From contig CAYJIG010000001.1 in NCBI GenBank assembly GCA_964370165.1, forward strand, positions 73,868-137,867: DNA of 64,000 nucleotides, written 5' to 3'. The notes below the pieces were generated by a model. It had not been told where the DNA came from. It did not search any database and was given only the letters and a program-made list of their open reading frames with translations. Position numbers and translations under genes: made by a program. Position 1 is the stretch's first letter, and each line of letters opens with the position of its first letter. The stretch comes from JAAYCI01 sp964370165. GTDB lineage: Bacteria; Bacillota; Clostridia; Oscillospirales; Ruminococcaceae. Positions 51,647 to 59,971 of this stretch are shown here, piece by piece.

Positions 51647-53458
51647 ATGGCACAGGGCGAAAAACAGCAAGCAAAAAAACGAAACCAAAAACTGATTGCA
51701 TATTTTTTTGAGATGGTGCAAACAGAGGGGCTTTTTGCGGCCATAAAGCGTGCGCACAAGTATTGGAAGCGTAGGCATGGGCCTCAGAAAGGTCGTTTTT
51801 TGCCCTCAAAAGCAGAGCTTGAGCGTCAAAGAGAGGCAGATATCACGGCGTGGCCAAAGATTTCGGTGTGTGTGCCGGTGTATAATACCAGTCGCCAGTT
51901 TTTTGACGAGCTGCTGCAAAGCGTGATAAATCAAAGCTATCCCAACTGGGAGCTGTGCATCATAAACGCCGCGGATGACTCGGACGTGATAAGCGAGCTT
52001 GTCGGCAAATACCCAGATAACAGAATCCATGTGCAGAACTGTGAAAACGGCGGAATTGCCGTAAACAGCAACCGTGCCGTGAATATGGCGAGCGGACAAT
52101 ATATTGTGTTTTTGGATCATGACGATATATTATCACCCAACGCACTTTTTGAAGTGGCACAGCGTGTGGCAAATACCGAGGCAGGATTTATATACAGCGA
52201 CGAGGCACTTTTTGAAAACGATATCCAGCGTCCCACTGTTGGACATTTTAAGCCTGATTATTCCCCGCAATACTTGTTGAATGTGAACTATATTGCCCAT
52301 CTGGTGGCTATACGCAAGGATATTTTCAATAAAGTTGGCGGGTTTTCAGAAGACTTAGACGGAAGCCAAGACCATGATTTGTATCTGCGTGTGCTTGAAG
52401 AAACTGGCGGCGCAGAACATATCAAAAAAGTGCTGTATTATTGGCGTCAGCACAGGGACTCGACCAGTATGGGCGTTGAGGCAAAACCATATGTGGCGGA
52501 ATCGGCAAAAAAAGCTATTTCTCAGCATTTAGAACGTGAAAAAATCAGGGCTAATGTGGTTGACGGCAAGTTTCCGTCTACATACAAGGTGAACTATGCC
52601 ATAAAAGAGCTTCCGCGGGTGTCTATCATTATCCCAAACCACGAGCATGTTGCGGATTTGGACAGGTGTATTCGCAGCCTGTATGAAAAAACACAATATC
52701 ATAACTTTGAGCTGATAGTGGTGGAAAATAACTCAAAAACAGTAGAGACGTTTTCATATTATCAGCGTATAGCAAAAATATATCAGGACTGTAAAGTGTT
52801 GGTGTATGAAGAAAGTAAAGAGTTTAACTTTGCTTCTATTTGCAACTTTGGCGCATCACAAGCGCGCGGTGATTATCTATTATTTTTGAACAACGACACC
52901 GAGGTTATTTCTCCGCTGTGGATAAACGAAATGCTACAGTTGTGTCAGCTTGAAAAAGTAGGTGTGGTGGGCTCGATGCTGTATTATCCCGACAACACCG
53001 TCCAGCATGCAGGCGTCATTGTGGGCCTTGGTGGGTATGCAGGACATAGCCATAAGTATGCTTTGCGGGATCACAGCGGATACATGTTCCGTCAGGCTTG
53101 TGTGCAGGAGCTTAGTGCAGTCACCGGTGCATGCATGATGGTGGACAAAAAAGCCTTTAACGAAGTGAATGGGTTCGATCCCGGGTTCTCTGTGGCGTAT
53201 AACGATGTGGACTTGTGCCTGAGACTGCGCCGAGCTGGATGGTGGGTATTGTTTACCCCGTATGCCGAGCTGTATCATTACGAGAGCAAAAGCCGTGGCA
53301 GCGACGAAGAAGGCGAGGCAAAGAGGCGCTTTGAAGAAGAACAGGAAAGATTGTTTTCACGGTATGGTAGCGAGCTGACAAAAGACCCGTTCTATCATCC
53401 GTATTTAACACTGGATAGGGAAGACTTTTCTGAAAGTGACGCCTTACCCGAGGAGTAA
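51647..53458 (+). CDS. Double-domain family 2 glycosyltransferase 2
   Basis: A paralogue of the preceding gene, about 603 residues with the same plan: GT-A domain 1 (ISVCVPVYNTSRQFFDEL ... LDHDDILSPNALFE) and domain 2 (VSIIIPNHEHVADLDRCI ... LFLNNDTEV ... AYNDVDLCLRL). I start at the ATG 51647 with AGGTGGG upstream; several in-frame starts lie close together (51626, 51641). Two such enzymes in series suggest a repeat unit of at least two linkages. Last gene of the operon before a strong terminator. Confidence 0.9.
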   Translation: MAQGEKQQAKKRNQKLIAYFFEMVQTEGLFAAIKRAHKYWKRRHGPQKGRFLPSKAELERQREADITAWPKISVCVPVYNTSRQFFDELLQSVINQSYPNWELCIINAADDSDVISELVGKYPDNRIHVQNCENGGIAVNSNRAVNMASGQYIVFLDHDDILSPNALFEVAQRVANTEAGFIYSDEALFENDIQRPTVGHFKPDYSPQYLLNVNYIAHLVAIRKDIFNKVGGFSEDLDGSQDHDLYLRVLEETGGAEHIKKVLYYWRQHRDSTSMGVEAKPYVAESAKKAISQHLEREKIRANVVDGKFPSTYKVNYAIKELPRVSIIIPNHEHVADLDRCIRSLYEKTQYHNFELIVVENNSKTVETFSYYQRIAKIYQDCKVLVYEESKEFNFASICNFGASQARGDYLLFLNNDTEVISPLWINEMLQLCQLEKVGVVGSMLYYPDNTVQHAGVIVGLGGYAGHSHKYALRDHSGYMFRQACVQELSAVTGACMMVDKKAFNEVNGFDPGFSVAYNDVDLCLRLRRAGWWVLFTPYAELYHYESKSRGSDEEGEAKRRFEEEQERLFSRYGSELTKDPFYHPYLTLDREDFSESDALPEE

Positions 53459-53488
53459 TACAAGTAAACTAAATATATAAAAAGTAAT

Positions 53489-53533
53489 AAAAAACCAAAT
53501 GCAACCACAAGTAGTGGTGGCATTTGGTTTTTG
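53489..53533. terminator. Bidirectional terminator
   Basis: AAAAACCAAATGC pairs with GCATTTGGTTTTT, with an inner CCAC/GTGG stem, between converging genes. Confidence 0.9.
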
Positions 53534-53580
53534 TGTGTTGTGTATATAGTAGTACTCTAGCATGGAAACTAGGCAAAATA

Positions 53581-54264
53581 TTATTTATATCCAAAATGAG
53601 TTTTGAATAAATTAGGATAGCTACTTTGATTTGACTTTATGTACAACATCATATCATCGACGATACTTTGCAGATTTTTCTGATACTCTGTAGGGCTGAT
53701 TTTTGCGGGTGATTTTAATTGCCCGTTTTTATCATAGACATCTAAATATTCAATCGATTGTCCGTCTGCTTTGGTGTTCAGCGGTGAGAATTTGTTTGCA
53801 AGGGCAAGGGCTTCATCAAGATTATTTCTGAAATGCTCTGTGGTAATCTGCCTTTGCCGGTCCCATGCCTGTTCTTTTGACATACCACTTGCGATTGCAT
53901 CTTGATAAATGTCTTTACCGCTGGGCATACCCATGGCCGCACTCCAAACATCACCGAAATAATTACCTTGTGAGCGGTTGTAGTCTGCAATAGGGTCATC
54001 TATTCTACCATCGGCATAAATAGTTACTGCCCATTTTCCCTCAAGGTGGGATAAATCCGCTTTAGCAATCGGCTCCTCGGTGATTTCAAGTGGTTTTGCG
54101 TTTGGGTTTGTTTTTGTTGCATTGATACTCAGGCTTACCGTGTCATATCTGCCGTTTTCATTCACTGCCCCAAGTGGTGTGCCCTCATTCACATTTTTAG
54201 CTGCAAATGTTGTTTTTATAGGCATTATCGCCATAGGGTTATTGCTTACTCCGCCGATTGCCAC
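53581..54264 (-). CDS. Hypothetical protein, function unknown
   Basis: I do not recognise this 227-residue protein. It has no signal peptide or membrane segment, a low-complexity N-terminus rich in Asn and Thr (residues 1-60), then a polar, mostly helical remainder (AIASGMSKEQAWDRQRQITTEHFRNN ... ISPTEYQKNLQSIVDDMM). The start is GTG at 54264 with AAGGAGG. The N-terminus MAIGGVSNNPMAIM loosely recalls flagellar or type III-exported proteins, but I cannot support that. It is isolated between a terminator and another unknown gene. Confidence 0.7.
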   Translation of the reverse strand: MAIGGVSNNPMAIMPIKTTFAAKNVNEGTPLGAVNENGRYDTVSLSINATKTNPNAKPLEITEEPIAKADLSHLEGKWAVTIYADGRIDDPIADYNRSQGNYFGDVWSAAMGMPSGKDIYQDAIASGMSKEQAWDRQRQITTEHFRNNLDEALALANKFSPLNTKADGQSIEYLDVYDKNGQLKSPAKISPTEYQKNLQSIVDDMMLYIKSNQSSYPNLFKTHFGYK

Positions 54265-54375
54265 TATGCCTTCCTCCTTGAAGTGGTATGTTTTCCCTTA
54301 TTTATTTTACATCGGCTATTATCTAAAAAACTTTAGCCGATATATGTCCGTATGAGTGTGCTGTATGGATTTTGC

Positions 54376-54819
54376 TCATAATCTTCGGCTCTTCCAAAAT
54401 GAATAAATACCACCGATTAGTATAGAAATCAGAAGTATTATCCATATTAGTAAGGCGATAACATCGGTTGATATACCTATTAACAATCCTATAATGCACC
54501 ATATGCCGCCAAGACTGATAAGTAGAATACCCTCGCTTCTTCGTGCTACTTTCTCACTCTTAACAACACAACCAATTATAAAGCATCCAAGAAATATGCT
54601 AATTATTATGCTATTCATAGCAAAACTGAAATATTGTTGCATTAGATAATTTTCCCAACCAGACTGGCTAAATAATTCATTGCGAATTTCAGGATTGCTG
54701 ATAGTAATAAAATCTTGTATCCTAAAATAAAGAGTTGTAAGCAATAAAATACTTCCAAGTAAAAGCAACCATTTTTGATATGGTTTTTTCCAGTAACTAA
54801 AAGTTTCGTTCTTGCTCAT
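54376..54819 (-). CDS. Hypothetical membrane protein with about four TM segments
   Basis: A 147-residue protein, with a cytoplasmic start MSKNETFSYWKKPYQKW and four hydrophobic segments, the last two being SEGILLISLGGIWCIIGLLIGI and ALLIWIILLISILIGGIYSF. I do not recognise the family. The start is the ATG at 54819 with AGGAGGTG upstream; the longer open frame reaches into a MITE-like repeat and is not coding there. AT-richer than its neighbours. Confidence 0.7.
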   Translation of the reverse strand: MSKNETFSYWKKPYQKWLLLLGSILLLTTLYFRIQDFITISNPEIRNELFSQSGWENYLMQQYFSFAMNSIIISIFLGCFIIGCVVKSEKVARRSEGILLISLGGIWCIIGLLIGISTDVIALLIWIILLISILIGGIYSFWKSRRL

Positions 54820-54841
54820 ATCCACACCTCCTATATGTATT

Positions 54842-55060
54842 ATATAAATAATCTTTGTTCCACTATGATTATTAAAGTGAAGAGGTAAAAGTGAATAGTG
54901 AAAAGTGATGGAGTCGCATAGCGACATTTTAAAGGACTTGCAGTCGGCTTGAAGCCTTAATTTAAAATGCAATTTTCAATCCATCACGAAGTGATACAAT
55001 AACTTTTCACTTTTCATTCTTCACTTTTCACTAAATCTAATATAAATAATCTCTGCTTCA
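54842..55060. mobile_element. MITE-like element flanked by a 21-bp imperfect direct repeat
   Basis: The sequence between two near-identical copies of a 21-bp stretch (54842-54862 and 55040-55060, 18 of 21 identical) has ends rich in AGTGAAAAGTGAA on the left and its complement TTCACTTTTCACT on the right. Inside are two short hairpins: GTCGC/GCGAC at 54913-54925 and ATCAC/GTGAT at 54983-54995. It encodes nothing. This is the build of a non-autonomous inverted-repeat element of about 180 bp. It lies upstream of the membrane protein gene at 54376-54819. Confidence 0.6.
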
Positions 55061-55067
55061 TTGATAA

Positions 55068-55100
55068 AAGAAAAAACGGAAAGTAAAATACTATCCGTTT
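55068..55100 (-). terminator. Terminator of lepA
   Basis: AAACGGA (55074-55080) and TCCGTTT (55094-55100) pair. On the minus strand the stem is followed by TTTTTTCTTTT. Confidence 0.7.
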
Positions 55101-55135
55101 GGTTTAAGTGGTTTTATGTGATTGCAACTATTTTA

Positions 55136-56938
55136 TTAATCGTCCAGTTTTAGCACAGCGGTGAAAGCCTCGCTGGGCACTTCTACGCTGCCAATCTGGC
55201 GCATTTTCTTTTTACCTTCTTTTTGTTTTTCCAGTAGTTTCTTTTTACGGGTGATGTCGCCACCGTAACACTTGGCCAAAACATCTTTACGCACCGCACG
55301 CACTGTTTCTCTGGCGATAACCTTACCGCCGATGGCCGCCTGGATGGGCACTTCAAACAGCTGGCGTGGGATATTGTCTTTCAGCTTTTCACACAGCCTG
55401 CGTCCACGTGCATAGGCTTTTTCACGGTGAACAATAAACGATAAAGCGTCCACGACATCGCCATTGATAAGGATATCCAGCTTTATGAGATCACTAGGCA
55501 CAAAGCCTTTCAGCTCATAGTCATAGCTGGCATAGCCACGACTACGGCTTTTCACTGCGTCAAAAAAGTCGTATACAATCTCGCCCAAAGGCAGCTCGTA
55601 GTGTAAATCAACACGGGTTTCGTCGAGGTATTGCATGTCTTTCATAATACCACGGCGTTCTTGGCAGAGGTCCATCAAACTACCCACGTAATCTGTGGGG
55701 GTGTAGATGTGTGCGTCTACCATGGGTTCTTCTGCCTTTTGGATACGGGCAGGATCCGGGTAGTTTGTGGGGTTTTCAATGGCAATTTCGGCGCCGTCTG
55801 TCAGGGTGAAATGATATTCCACGCTGGGTGCGGTGGTGACAAGATCAAGATCAAACTCACGCTCTAAGCGCTCGATGATGATTTCAAGATGAAGCAGGCC
55901 TAAAAATCCACAGCGGAATCCAAAACCCAAAGCTACCGAAGTTTCAGGCTCGAAAGACAGCGATGCATCGTTTAACTGAAGTTTATCAAGTGCATCTTGC
56001 AAGTCGGGATATTTTGCGCCGTCCAAAGGATAGATGCCACAAAACACCATGGGAACAACTTTGCGGTATCCCGGCAGTGACTCGGTCGCAGGATTTTCGA
56101 GGGTGGTGACAGTGTCGCCAACACGGGTATCACGCAGGCTTTTGATGGAAGCGGTGAAATAGCCTACTTCGCCGGCGGCAAGCTGATCGCACGGCACCAT
56201 GCTAAGTGGGCCGAGATGCCCCACCTCAACCACATGGAAGGTGGCGCCTGTTACCATCATTTTGATATCATCCCCGGCTTTGATGGTTCCCTCCATCACA
56301 CGGATATATACAATAACGCCCTTGTAGCTGTCATATGCGGCGTCAAAAATAAGCGCTTGTAGCGGTGCGGACTCGTCTCCTTTAGGTGCGGGAACTTCAG
56401 CCACCACTTTTTCCAGCACGTCTTTTATGCCTGTGCCGGCTTTTGCCGAAACAAGGGGTGCATCCTCGGCAGGCAGGCCGATAACGTCTTCCACTTCTTT
56501 GATAACACGTGAAGGCTCGGCACTGGGCAAGTCCATTTTATTCAGTATCGGCACAATTTCCAAGTCGTGCTCTATGGCAAGGTAGGTGTTTGCCAAGGTT
56601 TGCGCTTCTACACCCTGGGTGGCGTCCACCACCAAAACAGCACCCTCGCATGCGGCAAGACTGCGGCTTACTTCATAGTTAAAGTCCACATGGCCGGGAG
56701 TGTCGATAAGGTTAAGGGTATATATTTCGCCATCGTCGGCCTTGTATTGCAAGGTGACAGCACGTGCCTTAATAGTGATGCCACGTTCTTTTTCCAGTTC
56801 CATGTCGTCCAGCACCTGGGCGCGCATCTCACGCTGGTCCACACTTTGGGTCAGCTCTAAAATACGGTCGGCCAAAGTGCTTTTGCCGTGGTCGATGTGA
56901 GCTATAATACAAAAATTGCGGATATTTTGGTCTGCCAA
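55136..56938 (-). CDS. lepA: Elongation factor 4 (LepA)
   Basis: A 600-residue translational GTPase that binds ribosomes and promotes back-translocation or assists 30S maturation. GTPase motifs: AHIDHGKST (G1), the RGITIKA block (G2), DTPGHVDF (G3), NKMDLP (G4). The C-terminal LepA-specific domain includes VLAKCYGGDITRKKKLLEKQKEGKKKM. The start is TTG with AGGAGG 8 bases upstream. Monocistronic between two terminators. Confidence 0.97.
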   Translation of the reverse strand: MADQNIRNFCIIAHIDHGKSTLADRILELTQSVDQREMRAQVLDDMELEKERGITIKARAVTLQYKADDGEIYTLNLIDTPGHVDFNYEVSRSLAACEGAVLVVDATQGVEAQTLANTYLAIEHDLEIVPILNKMDLPSAEPSRVIKEVEDVIGLPAEDAPLVSAKAGTGIKDVLEKVVAEVPAPKGDESAPLQALIFDAAYDSYKGVIVYIRVMEGTIKAGDDIKMMVTGATFHVVEVGHLGPLSMVPCDQLAAGEVGYFTASIKSLRDTRVGDTVTTLENPATESLPGYRKVVPMVFCGIYPLDGAKYPDLQDALDKLQLNDASLSFEPETSVALGFGFRCGFLGLLHLEIIIERLEREFDLDLVTTAPSVEYHFTLTDGAEIAIENPTNYPDPARIQKAEEPMVDAHIYTPTDYVGSLMDLCQERRGIMKDMQYLDETRVDLHYELPLGEIVYDFFDAVKSRSRGYASYDYELKGFVPSDLIKLDILINGDVVDALSFIVHREKAYARGRRLCEKLKDNIPRQLFEVPIQAAIGGKVIARETVRAVRKDVLAKCYGGDITRKKKLLEKQKEGKKKMRQIGSVEVPSEAFTAVLKLDD

Positions 56939-57101
56939 GGGTTGTGCCTCCTATTTGCTTGTGATAATTAAAGTCGTGTATAAAGAATATAAAAATATAT
57001 ATAAAATGAATGCTTTCGAAATTTACAGCGATATATAGTATACCATAAATAAGGCGTTCTTGCAAAAGAATATGTCGTTGTATTTCGCTGGATTTTTAAG
57101 T

Positions 57102-57148
57102 AAAACAGCGGCGCAAAATGACTGAGTGTCAGCCTGCTCCGCTGTTTT
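57102..57148 (-). terminator. Terminator after the M3 peptidase gene
   Basis: AAAACAGCGG (57102-57111) pairs with CCGCTGTTTT (57139-57148), a 10-bp stem. On the minus strand it is followed by an AT-rich T-containing tract. Confidence 0.75.
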
Positions 57149-57177
57149 TGTTGAGGCATTTAAAGTTTTGACAACCT

Positions 57178-58935
57178 TTATGCCGCGTCTTGTGAGATTG
57201 AATCGTCTTCGAGCGGATAAGACACATCAAGACCGAAAATTTTGCGGTACATGCCGGTTGCGTTTTGGAAAACACGCTTGTCCGTGACGGGTAGAAGGTC
57301 TGCTGTGGCTAAAAAGTCGGTATACGCTTGGTTTTGGTCTGTTTCTAGCAACTGAGAATAAGCGTCTATAGCGGCGGTTTTATCCTCTAAAGAAAGCTGG
57401 TACAACTGCAAAGCGGCACCGCCACTGGTTACATAACTGATGGTGTAAAATGGACTTGCAAAAATATGTGGGATGGAAAGCCAGTCGTGGTTAGCTCCGC
57501 TGGCATCCGTGAAAGAACTGTCGCCCAGGCCATACTCAACCATCAATTCGTCAAAAGTGCGCCCTAAAACAGTGGCATCAAAGCTATCAAGCTCATAAAC
57601 TCGCATCTGGAACTCTTCTATCAAAGACTGATATACAATGGTGTTTACCGCAAAAGAATAAAGCTGGTATAAACGTATCCCGCCATGGTCATCATAAAAC
57701 ATATCATATTCATTTTGGAATAATAGCTCAAGAGTGGTGGAATATGTTTCCTTCATGTCAAGGTTAAACACAAAAGAGTCGTCGTAGTTTGAATAGTCGT
57801 CTAAGAAATGGCCAAACTCGTGGATAACAGTGGAAAATGAGTAAAAGTCATCCGACCAGTTGGTGTAAACAAATGCCGCGTCATAATCGGGAATGGTGGT
57901 GGTGTAAGCGTTTGAGGCTTTGGTGTCAGAATAGGCAATATCGTAAAGTTCATAATCCAGCATCTCCTGCCATAGCTGGGCAAAGGAAGGATCAAGGTTA
58001 CTTAATGCTGTGGGTATTTGAGCCATAGCATCGTCGAAATATATTTCGTCGTTTACCTGTGGGTATGGAATTTCGTCTAAAAGCGGAACAAAATATTCCT
58101 TGACATTTTCAAAGATATCCATGGCGTCGGCGGGTGTATAGTCGCGGCTATTATAGGCATAATACATGGATGCCGCGTCGGTGAAGCCAAGTGTAAAGGC
58201 TATCTCTTTATCAATAGCGACAAGCTCGGCATACAGCTCGGCAAAAACATCGCTGTACTGGGCGTAGTATTCGTTTTGGAGCTGTAATATTTGCGTGAAA
58301 GACTCAAGGCGGTATATATCGTCGTATGTATACTCTTCGCCGTCCAGGGAGACAGTCAAATTGTCGATATTGTCCATATAGTCAATTTCCAGCTCTTCCC
58401 TGCGTTTTTGCAGGTCTGTTATGCTGTCCAGTGTAAACAGTAGCGAGGTTTCTGTTGCCTTAAACGAAAAATCACCAACATAATCTCGATATTCTTCAGC
58501 AAACGGCCCCTCTACTAATATGGTGAGAAAATCATTATAAAGCAGATATATGTCAACAGAGGCGTCGTTTAAAATGCGCAGTTCTTCTTCGTAAAAAGCG
58601 TCGGTGGTGTCAAGGTCTCTGTGAATGAAAGCAAGTACGTTTTCGGTGTCGAAACTGTTTATTAAATCAGTGCACTCCTCGTCCAGCGCCTTTACCTCGG
58701 TGAAATCTTTGGCTTCTTGCAACTCTTGTGTCAGCCTTATTATGTCGGCCTTGACAGCATCGATATCAGGACGAGTGTATACCATGTCGCTGAATGAAAC
58801 AGTGCGGCGTTCTTTTGGCGTGTCTTCATTCATGATGTTTTCTATAATATCGGAAGTGAAAATATCTGAACAAGCAGAAAAAAGAAATAAAAAGCATATT
58901 AAAAGTGAAACAATAGCAACGTGACGTTTTTTCAT
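57178..58935 (-). CDS. M3-family-like zinc peptidase, lipoprotein
   Basis: A 585-residue protein with a lipoprotein signal peptide (basic KKRH, hydrophobic stretch, lipobox FSAC with lipidated Cys near residue 22) so it should be anchored outside the membrane. The catalytic motif is VIHEFGHFLDDY (HExxH near residue 373), with a downstream Glu in the METYSTTLELLF region as in oligopeptidase F-like M3 enzymes. It is very acidic and rich in Asp and Tyr, fitting an exported protein. Most M3 oligopeptidases are cytoplasmic, so a lipoprotein form is notable. Start ATG 58935 has GGAGG; an upstream TTG lies inside that site. Confidence 0.85.
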   Translation of the reverse strand: MKKRHVAIVSLLICFLFLFSACSDIFTSDIIENIMNEDTPKERRTVSFSDMVYTRPDIDAVKADIIRLTQELQEAKDFTEVKALDEECTDLINSFDTENVLAFIHRDLDTTDAFYEEELRILNDASVDIYLLYNDFLTILVEGPFAEEYRDYVGDFSFKATETSLLFTLDSITDLQKRREELEIDYMDNIDNLTVSLDGEEYTYDDIYRLESFTQILQLQNEYYAQYSDVFAELYAELVAIDKEIAFTLGFTDAASMYYAYNSRDYTPADAMDIFENVKEYFVPLLDEIPYPQVNDEIYFDDAMAQIPTALSNLDPSFAQLWQEMLDYELYDIAYSDTKASNAYTTTIPDYDAAFVYTNWSDDFYSFSTVIHEFGHFLDDYSNYDDSFVFNLDMKETYSTTLELLFQNEYDMFYDDHGGIRLYQLYSFAVNTIVYQSLIEEFQMRVYELDSFDATVLGRTFDELMVEYGLGDSSFTDASGANHDWLSIPHIFASPFYTISYVTSGGAALQLYQLSLEDKTAAIDAYSQLLETDQNQAYTDFLATADLLPVTDKRVFQNATGMYRKIFGLDVSYPLEDDSISQDAA

Positions 58936-58987
58936 TATGTCCTCCAAAATAAATGAATATACGTGAAAATAAGTGCGAACTAGTGTG

Positions 58988-59842
58988 TTATGGCCATAAA
59001 ATAGTTTGCATGTCGATGTAGTTTTCCAGTGTCAGTTGTTCGGCACGTACGGTGGGTAAAAGGTCTAGCTGCTCTAAAGTGGTAAGGATCTGTTCTTTTG
59101 AAAAGTTTGTGCCGGCAGAAAGTGAGTTTGCTAAAGTTTTGCGACGCTGAGAAAATGCCGCACGTATCAAAGAAAAAAGGCGTTTTTCACGCTCGGGATG
59201 GTTCTCTAATGCTCGTTTTTCGTGTAAAGTTAATGTTATCACGGCGCTTTGGACTTTTGGTGGTGGAGTGAAGCTGCCCGGAGCCACAGTAAAATGAAGC
59301 TCGGGTGTGGCATAGTAATGAACAGCATATGTGATAGCACCACCGGCTCTTGTGCCGGGTGTGGCACACAGGCGCTCGGCCGCTTCTTTTTGCACCATTA
59401 CAGTTAAGGCGGAAATAGGCAAGCCCTCTTCTAAAAGCCGCATTATTATGGGGCTGGTGATATTATATGGCAAGTTGGCGCATACCATGGCAGGTCCTGC
59501 GCACTTTTCGGCGAAAATAGCGGCAAGATCGGCCTTCATGGCGTCTTTGTGTATTATTTCCACGTTGTCGTAGCCGGCCAAGGTTTCATCCAAAACAGGA
59601 AGCAAGCGAGCGTCTACCTCCAGCGCAACCACTTTATTTGCACGCTGGGAAAGCTCCTGTGTGAGGGTACCGAAACCCGGGCCAATCTCCAGCACAAAAT
59701 GCTCTTTTGTCAGCTGGGCTACATCACAAAGTTTCGGGCATATGCCGGGATTTGTTAGAAAATTTTGACCAAACTGCTTTGACAGGGAAAACCCGTGTTT
59801 TTTGCATAAAAGCTGTATGGTGGAAATATCGGTTAAGCGCAT
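58988..59842 (-). CDS. rsmA: 16S rRNA dimethyladenosine transferase
   Basis: KsgA/RsmA dimethylates A1518 and A1519 of 16S rRNA in a late 30S assembly step. The 284 residues show SKQFGQNFLTNP, the SAM-binding VLEIGPGFGTLT, and catalytic CANLPYNITSPI. Length is normal. GGAG lies before the ATG at 59842. It is transcribed divergently from recG, leftward. Confidence 0.97.
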   Translation of the reverse strand: MRLTDISTIQLLCKKHGFSLSKQFGQNFLTNPGICPKLCDVAQLTKEHFVLEIGPGFGTLTQELSQRANKVVALEVDARLLPVLDETLAGYDNVEIIHKDAMKADLAAIFAEKCAGPAMVCANLPYNITSPIIMRLLEEGLPISALTVMVQKEAAERLCATPGTRAGGAITYAVHYYATPELHFTVAPGSFTPPPKVQSAVITLTLHEKRALENHPEREKRLFSLIRAAFSQRRKTLANSLSAGTNFSKEQILTTLEQLDLLPTVRAEQLTLENYIDMQTILWP

Positions 59843-59971
59843 TATATTTTCTCCGATGGTACATTATATGAAAGCTAAAATTTCAATAACAGTATATCAT
59901 ATATTTCTGTTTTTGAAAATAAAGCAATTGTGGTATAGTAAAATAGTAAAGAAAAATAAGGTGGTAAAAAG

